This document shows positions 58,730 through 64,000 of a DNA stretch of 64,000 nt, one piece after another (the first letter of the stretch is position 1; the number at the start of each line of letters is the position of its first letter). The notes under the pieces are model-generated. The model had not been told where the DNA came from. It was given only the letters and a program-made list of their open reading frames with translations, and did not search any database. This DNA is from Saprospiraceae bacterium. GTDB lineage: Bacteria; Bacteroidota; Bacteroidia; Chitinophagales; Saprospiraceae. Where the stretch lies: positions 3,854 to 67,853 of the forward strand of contig JAKVCU010000061.1 in NCBI GenBank assembly GCA_022448955.1, written 5' to 3'. Position numbers and translations under genes: made by a program.

Positions 58730-61648
58730 ATGAAAAACGAAAACTTAACAAAAAAAGGGGTAGGAATAATATGGATAATAATATTAGTTATGCATAACTC
58801 CTTTGCTCGGATCAATTGTCATGGCGACAAGTTTTATTCGAAAGGTCAGAAATTCGAACATCAAAATCTAGATAGTGCAATTTTCTATTACAAATTAGCA
58901 TTAAGAGATTTCATTAGATGTACAATAATTGGTGGACAACAAAAAGCACTCACTCAATTATACTGGCAGTACTATCAGCACGGTGATTTTGAAAAGGCAG
59001 GTGTATATCTAGAAAAAAATATAAACCTTCACAATAAAAATACTTTTGAAAAAGATTTACATTATGCTAACTACCTAGAAACTATTGCTTCAAAACTTCA
59101 GTTGGAAGGCAATCTCTCCAAAGCTCAATATTATTACAAAAAAGCTATCGCGATGAAGGAAGATATTGTGGTCAAACAGTCGGACTTAGTACATTCTTAT
59201 TTCAATTTAGCTTTATTGTATTTCAGCTTGGGTGAGTTTAAACTTGGATTGGAATTATTGGAAAAAACTATTCTAATCATTGAAGAAGAGCCAAATAACG
59301 ATTTGGGAGAATTAGACTTGGCTTATATTTTGAATACTTATGCCACTTATTTAAATCATTTAAAAAAAGAAAATGCATTTTCATTTTTTAAAAAAGCTGA
59401 GAAGATATATGATAGTTTAAAAAGTAATGAGTACGTCGCAGGAGATAAACTTGATTTTTATGCTTCTTTTATCCCTTGCTTGATTAAACGAAAAGACTTT
59501 AATGAAATAAATAAAATTATTGACAAAGCCAATGATTTGATCCGTAGCTATCCGGATGCCCCATATAAGTTTTACTACTATAACTCTTTAGGTAAAGCCT
59601 TTGCTGAAAAAAAAGAACTTAACTTGGCTCGGCAATACTTCACAAAGTCAAAAATAGATGTATTAGCTCAGCATAAGGAAATAGAAAAATACTTTATCAC
59701 GGCTATGCACATCTATGACCTTGCGAAATTTGAATTTCTGCATGGAGATATCATCGCTGCAAAACAAGAAGTACAAGAGGCCTTAATAAAATTATCCTTT
59801 GATTATTACAATTCTAATCTTTTCAGTAACCCAGCGGTAGGGAAAATTATTAAAAATATTGAATCATTAAAAATACTAACGCTTAAAGCCCAAATTCTTC
59901 AAGCACTCTATCAATCATCCAATAACGTAAAAGAGCTTCAAGCAGCCTATGATACTTACCAATTGGCTGCAGACTTAGCGAAGCTAATCCGTCAGGATAT
60001 TATGACACAGGGTTCCAAACAGAAGCTAGCCGGGGAAGTATTGCCAATCTACGAAGGTGGAATAGAAACAGCTCTAGCTTTATACAAATTGACCCAAAAA
60101 GATCAATACAAAAATATGGCCTTTCAATATGCAGAAAGTAATAAAGCGATTTTATTATTAGAGTCTATGAACGACAATGACGCGAAGAACTACTCTAATA
60201 TCCCCGATTCTTTATTGGAGAAGGAAAATGAATTGAAAATTGAAATCACATTTTATGAAAAAAAGATCAATCAGAAAAGATCAAAAAAAGAAAACATTGA
60301 TGAGGAGAAAATCAAAAATTGGGAAAGTATACTTTTTGACCTCAACACCAAATATCAAGCACTTATCACACTGTTAGAGGAACAATACCCCAAATACTAT
60401 GAGTTAAAACATAATACTAAGCTGACTACACCACAGGCATTACAGTACGAGTTGTTCAATTCAAGCGATGCCTTAATCGAGTACTTTGTAGGAGAAAAGA
60501 ACATTTATGCTTTTATTATTTCAAAGAATGATTTTCTTATTACAACTATTCAAAAGCCCAAAAACTTCCAAGAAGATATTGATCTTTTCCTTTACCATAT
60601 TAAAAGACCTGGTAAGACAGATACCGATTTTCGCTTAAGCCTAGAGATGCAGCATGACTATTATCTGAAATACCTGCAGCCAGCTATACATTTGTTACCC
60701 TCTTCCATTAGCCGATTAATTATCATCCCTGATGATAAATTCAATTATATCCCTTTCGAACTATTGATTACCTCTCCTATCCCTGCAGAGGAAACCCGCT
60801 TTAGTCCTAAAGAACATGATTATCTTTTTGAACGCTACATCATGACTTATGACTATTCTGCAACATTACTCCAGAAAAGTTATGAACAAAAGAAAAAAAG
60901 AAAAGCAAAAAATATACTATTAGCTATGGCTCCCAACTTCAATAAAAACACTATTGCTTCCCATCAACATCAAGAGAGGGCCTGTACTATTTTTGACATC
61001 TATGATCTTGCTTGCTCGGATAAGGAGGTACAAGAGATTGCAGCGCTTATGGGAGGTGATTATTTTATCGGCCAAGATGCAGATAAGGCAACTTTTGAGA
61101 AGATTGCCAAAGATTATCGCATACTCCATTTAGCTACCCATTCCTGCCCAGATGAGGAAGATCCCAACTTCAGCAAAATATTCTTAGCAGACGAAGCAAT
61201 AACCAATTATGATTTATTTAACTACGAATTTAATGCCGATTTGGCTGTGCTGAGCGCATGTAATACTGGTTTTGGAAAACTGGTCAAAGGGGAAGGTATC
61301 ATGCCGCTTTCTAAAGGTTTTATACAAGCAGGTATACCAAGTACCGTGATGAGTCTTTGGCCAGTAGATGATTGTGGTACATCAAGGATGATGAAATTGC
61401 TCTACTATTATTTAGATGAAGGATTTTCGAAAGACGAAGCTTTACAAAAGGCAAAACTGGATTTCGTCCAAAATGCAAACGCCGTTTATCAGCACCCTTA
61501 CTATTGGTCTGCATTCATCCATATGGGAAACTTTGAACCTATTCATGAAAAATCAGGCATACCGCCTGTAGTTTGGTGGATAACTGGTGGACTTGCCATT
61601 CTTGGCCTATTTGGCGTAAGCAGAAAAAGAAGGAAGCAGGCTGCCTAA
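58730..61648 (+). CDS. Second exported TPR-CHAT protein (predicted caspase-like protease)
   Basis: A 972-residue paralogue of the protein at 42752. The signal peptide is about 1-27 (GIIWIIILVMHNSFA). TPR-like repeats fill about 35-420 (YYKLALRDFIRCTIIGGQQK, LEGNLSKAQYYYKKAIAMK, LNLARQYFTKSKIDVL). A charged helical linker (about 500-560) is followed by the CHAT domain (about 580-930) with H804 (LHLATHS) and C844 (LSACNTG), EGIMPLSKGFIQAGIPSTV and SLWPVDDCGT. The C-terminus has a membrane helix (about 946-962: WWITGGLAILGLFGV) and a basic end (SRKRRKQAA), like short envelope-sorting tails. No small partner gene is adjacent. It overlaps the convergent gene by 4 bp. Confidence 0.88.
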   Translation: MKNENLTKKGVGIIWIIILVMHNSFARINCHGDKFYSKGQKFEHQNLDSAIFYYKLALRDFIRCTIIGGQQKALTQLYWQYYQHGDFEKAGVYLEKNINLHNKNTFEKDLHYANYLETIASKLQLEGNLSKAQYYYKKAIAMKEDIVVKQSDLVHSYFNLALLYFSLGEFKLGLELLEKTILIIEEEPNNDLGELDLAYILNTYATYLNHLKKENAFSFFKKAEKIYDSLKSNEYVAGDKLDFYASFIPCLIKRKDFNEINKIIDKANDLIRSYPDAPYKFYYYNSLGKAFAEKKELNLARQYFTKSKIDVLAQHKEIEKYFITAMHIYDLAKFEFLHGDIIAAKQEVQEALIKLSFDYYNSNLFSNPAVGKIIKNIESLKILTLKAQILQALYQSSNNVKELQAAYDTYQLAADLAKLIRQDIMTQGSKQKLAGEVLPIYEGGIETALALYKLTQKDQYKNMAFQYAESNKAILLLESMNDNDAKNYSNIPDSLLEKENELKIEITFYEKKINQKRSKKENIDEEKIKNWESILFDLNTKYQALITLLEEQYPKYYELKHNTKLTTPQALQYELFNSSDALIEYFVGEKNIYAFIISKNDFLITTIQKPKNFQEDIDLFLYHIKRPGKTDTDFRLSLEMQHDYYLKYLQPAIHLLPSSISRLIIIPDDKFNYIPFELLITSPIPAEETRFSPKEHDYLFERYIMTYDYSATLLQKSYEQKKKRKAKNILLAMAPNFNKNTIASHQHQERACTIFDIYDLACSDKEVQEIAALMGGDYFIGQDADKATFEKIAKDYRILHLATHSCPDEEDPNFSKIFLADEAITNYDLFNYEFNADLAVLSACNTGFGKLVKGEGIMPLSKGFIQAGIPSTVMSLWPVDDCGTSRMMKLLYYYLDEGFSKDEALQKAKLDFVQNANAVYQHPYYWSAFIHMGNFEPIHEKSGIPPVVWWITGGLAILGLFGVSRKRRKQAA

Positions 61649-62370
61649 AAATAATAAGGTAACTCTCTCGTACTATACCATACAAAGTCGAATACCAAAA
61701 GTAAGCTATCAGGTACTTGGTGTTCGACTTTTTGCATTCTTTTATAGTGTGCTTCTAGTAATGATTCTTCTTTTACGACTAACTTCTTTATCGTACGCAT
61801 CACCTTAAAATACCGCTCAATATCATGTGCTAATGGAATATCGTGGCTCCCTACCTTTTTTAGAAATAATTGGAAACGTTCCATCTGATAAGGAATATAC
61901 TGTTCAGGGTAACGGAAAGTTAGGTAGTAAGAAGTTATTTCATAACCATCATTGTGGTAGTGCTCATTCAATTTAGTCCCCTTATTCTGCTCTCTATATT
62001 CTACTAGCAACTGCTCCCAGTAAAATCCAAATCGTTGTACTCTACTCTCCATACTCTTCTCTTCATTGTACAAATCATTAAACATCTGAATCAAAAAATC
62101 TGGGAATAATTCTGCAAATAGCAACAAAATACGTTTGGGCTCATAGGCTTGGCGATTCCAAATACGCTGTGTACGATCATTTTGAAGAGATCGATCAAAC
62201 ATCTCTGCCAAATCGCGCTCCTCTAAATCCCAATGCGCTAGAAAGTTAGACTGGGTTTCCCATAAGTGGGTATAGGTCTGGGCTGCTTCGGTTTGTAAAA
62301 AAGCAGTATACTGAGCAAAAAGCTCTTTTAATTTCTTTACTTGCATCACACAAAAAAAAGACAAACTCAT
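61645..62370 (-). CDS. Hypothetical protein, weakly like the N-terminus of McrB-type ATPases
   Basis: Not recognised with certainty. About 233-241 residues, helical, cytoplasmic. The central part (YEITSYYLTFRYPEQYIPYQ, MERFQLFLKKVG) resembles the region found before the AAA domain in McrB-like restriction proteins (a YLxLRYPxKYYxYK pattern), but no ATPase follows. The start is more likely the ATG at 62346 (MQVKKLKELF) than at 62370, since the extra MSLSFFCV is hydrophobic and not typical. It converges on the CHAT gene with a 4-bp overlap of stops. Confidence 0.7.
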   Translation of the reverse strand: MSLSFFCVMQVKKLKELFAQYTAFLQTEAAQTYTHLWETQSNFLAHWDLEERDLAEMFDRSLQNDRTQRIWNRQAYEPKRILLLFAELFPDFLIQMFNDLYNEEKSMESRVQRFGFYWEQLLVEYREQNKGTKLNEHYHNDGYEITSYYLTFRYPEQYIPYQMERFQLFLKKVGSHDIPLAHDIERYFKVMRTIKKLVVKEESLLEAHYKRMQKVEHQVPDSLLLVFDFVWYSTRELPYYF

Positions 62371-62399
62371 TGATAAAAAAAATTCTACCTTTACTTTTG
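62370..62399 (+). promoter_or_regulatory. Bacteroidota-type promoter of the last gene
   Basis: TTG (62370-62372), 19-bp spacer and TACTTTTG (62392-62399), with the start codon 70 bp downstream. Confidence 0.6.
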
Positions 62400-62468
62400 T
62401 TGCCCATTTGCTATTGACTCAATCAAAAAACGCTCACCTACCTTTTTCTCATTCGTAAATCGAACATC

Positions 62469-64000
62469 ATGACGCGTGTATTATTTTGCTTATTATTTTC
62501 ACTAATATCTCCTTTCATATTTGCTCAAGGTACAGGTGTACCTTTAGGAAACCCAACCTATGATATCGTCAACCGACTAGAAATAAAAACAGGGATTACT
62601 CCTCATTTTCATTCTGGTCTTCGCTATTATACTAGAGGAGATGTAACTCGATATGCCTTAGCATTAGATACGGCGAGTATTCGGCTGAGTATCAAAGATA
62701 GACGTGACTTATACTACATTTTCAAAGATAATAATGAGTGGCTAGGTGAAGCAGATGAAAAAACAACTATCGCAGGAATAAGAGTAAATGCCATGCCTGG
62801 AACTGAACTAAGCATGATTGAAGCCAGTATGGATAATGCACGTTATACGACTAATGAAAAGCCCCTACTCAAGCACCTTTATAAAACACCTGCCAATCTC
62901 TTTGAAGTAAATGAAAAATACTTTCACTTACGTGTAAATCCTCTTCTGGATTTGCGATTTGGGCTGATTGGTGATCGAGAAAACGATCAAAGTTATCTAT
63001 TCAACCGAAGAGGGATTGAACTTCGAGGTGGAGTTGATGACCGTATCTTTTTCTATTTCAACATTGTAGAGACACAAGCACAGTTCCCTCAATATATTGT
63101 AGATTATATAGATCGTACAGGAGCCGTGCCTGGAAATGGATTTCTAAAAACCTATACCAGTGATATCTTCGGCGTAGAAGATGGTTATGATTTTCTGAAT
63201 GGACAAGGTTATCTTGGATTTAATGTCACTAAGCATGTAGGCGTCCAATTTGGCTATGGCCAAAATTTTATTGGCAATGGCTACCGATCCCTTATTTTAT
63301 CCGATTTTGCACATAATTACTTGTACCTAAAATTGAACTGGAATGTCTGGAAATTCCATTACCAAAATATCTTTGCGGAACTTAGTCTACAATCAGATCG
63401 CCGCAAAACAGTCAATCCTATTCCCAATAAATACATGGCTGCTCATCATTTGAGCATCAATATATTGCCCAACCTGAATATAGGTGTTTTTGAAACCGTC
63501 ATCTTTAGTCGGCCAAATAATTTTGAATTTAAATACCTTAACCCTGTTATTCTTTATCGTACAATAGAACAAGGATTAGGAAGTCCTGATAATGTTTTAA
63601 TTGGTATGGATGCCAAATGGAATTTTCTCAAAAGATTCCAGCTGTACGGTCAGTTAATGCTTGATGAATTTGTATTTAGTGAGCTGGTTACCAACAATCA
63701 AGGTTGGTGGGCTAATAAATATGGTATCCAAGCAGGACTGAAATACATTAATGCTTTTGGGGTTGATCATCTTGATTTACAAGCAGAGTATAATCAAGTA
63801 CGCCCATACACTTACACGCATAGAGATAGTAGCGCTTATTATGCACATTATGATACGCCTTTGGCGCATCCGCTTGGTGCAAATTTTAAGGAGATGATTT
63901 TCAAATTAAGATATCAACCAAGTAAGCGATGGTTATTTGAAAGTAGAGTCATTTCTGCTCAGTTGGGAGAGGATACACCAGACAGCAATTGGGGAGGTAA
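62469..64000 (+). CDS. Outer membrane beta-barrel protein, Wzi/RemB-like (5' part)
   Basis: The open frame starts at ATG 62469 and runs off the window after 510 codons. A signal peptide (about 1-20, ending FIFAQ) is followed by a region with an FNRRGIELRGG segment, VGVQFGYGQNFIGNGYRSL and NYLYLKLNWNVWKFHYQNIF, a pattern of alternating strands like the capsule-assembly Wzi family and the Bacteroidota protein RemB, which is involved in gliding. The G-x-N-F-I-G-N-G-Y-R-S-L part is the most typical. The C-terminus is not visible, so domain composition beyond residue 510 is unknown. Confidence 0.75.
   Translation, partial: MTRVLFCLLFSLISPFIFAQGTGVPLGNPTYDIVNRLEIKTGITPHFHSGLRYYTRGDVTRYALALDTASIRLSIKDRRDLYYIFKDNNEWLGEADEKTTIAGIRVNAMPGTELSMIEASMDNARYTTNEKPLLKHLYKTPANLFEVNEKYFHLRVNPLLDLRFGLIGDRENDQSYLFNRRGIELRGGVDDRIFFYFNIVETQAQFPQYIVDYIDRTGAVPGNGFLKTYTSDIFGVEDGYDFLNGQGYLGFNVTKHVGVQFGYGQNFIGNGYRSLILSDFAHNYLYLKLNWNVWKFHYQNIFAELSLQSDRRKTVNPIPNKYMAAHHLSINILPNLNIGVFETVIFSRPNNFEFKYLNPVILYRTIEQGLGSPDNVLIGMDAKWNFLKRFQLYGQLMLDEFVFSELVTNNQGWWANKYGIQAGLKYINAFGVDHLDLQAEYNQVRPYTYTHRDSSAYYAHYDTPLAHPLGANFKEMIFKLRYQPSKRWLFESRVISAQLGEDTPDSNWGG

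Noticed and set aside
1-64000. tRNA, rRNA or riboswitch genes
   Set aside because: No tRNA T-arm/CCA pattern, rRNA segment or known riboswitch core was found by eye in the gaps; a covariance-model search would be decisive.

Overview
The window is chromosomal DNA of a Bacteroidota bacterium, most likely a Saprospiria-type (Saprospiraceae/Lewinella/Haliscomenobacter-like) organism. Support seen in the sequence: AT-rich DNA, no useful Shine-Dalgarno signals, several promoters of the Bacteroidota form TTTG-N18..20-TAnnTTTG, four secreted proteins with a type A C-terminal sorting domain of the type IX secretion system (T9SS), a TonB-receptor-like outer membrane protein, DUF2911, DUF5916 and sortilin/BNR-type proteins, and a split transketolase. 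The taxonomic placement is inference. No tRNA, rRNA, CRISPR array, phage or intact transposase was seen.

Layout. 1-10.4 kb: end of an upstream gene, an M1 metallopeptidase, a membrane protein with a PD-(D/E)XK-like nuclease signature, hemL, a histidine kinase/response regulator pair and a large BNR-repeat exported protein. 10.4-16 kb (minus strand): an EI24/CysZ-like membrane protein behind a fused trehalose-6-phosphate synthase/phosphatase, an all-helical unknown protein, and ribosomal protein S16 with a long acidic tail. 16-22 kb: a PKD-repeat T9SS cargo, an AraC-type membrane regulator, an NHL-type T9SS cargo, a tiny lipoprotein and HU. 22.7-31 kb: split transketolase, a cystathionine gamma-synthase/lyase, a TonB-receptor-like protein with an adjacent lipoprotein, DUF427, and a glucosaminidase-family protein that lacks the usual catalytic Glu. 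31-40.5 kb: an outer membrane protein, YebC, DUF5916, a DUF2911 / zinc-ribbon / DUF2911 cluster, an intact and a decayed DUF2007 gene, and a metallo-beta-lactamase-fold hydrolase.

40.4-49.1 kb is the signalling part. One ECF sigma factor is coupled to a membrane TPR protein (putative anti-sigma) and faces, across a 394-bp region with a perfect 12-bp inverted repeat, a secreted Cys-containing protein and an exported TPR-CHAT predicted protease. A second ECF sigma factor is coupled (4-bp overlap) to a protein joining an anti-sigma-like N-terminus, one membrane helix and a C-terminal beta-barrel, with a lipoprotein gene downstream. 49.3-64 kb: a GNAT acetyltransferase, a T9SS-exported vanadium-haloperoxidase/PAP2-type enzyme, a VOC protein, an FG-GAP/UnbV T9SS cargo, a second exported TPR-CHAT protein, an unknown protein and the 5' part of a Wzi/RemB-like outer membrane protein.

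The intergenic DNA carries small dispersed elements that the genes do not explain. A ~180-bp family (called R1 here; ends TTAAGT...ACTTA(A)) has three full-length copies, one deletion derivative and one fragment, and a central hairpin whose stem changes in a compensatory way. A second family (R2) has terminal inverted repeats and one copy is interrupted by R1. R3 is a small pair and R4 is a 172-bp element with near-perfect terminal inverted repeats. The most promising leads for new biology are the exported TPR-CHAT/ECF-sigma locus, the sigma factor coupled to a possible envelope-spanning sensor, and these structured mobile repeats.
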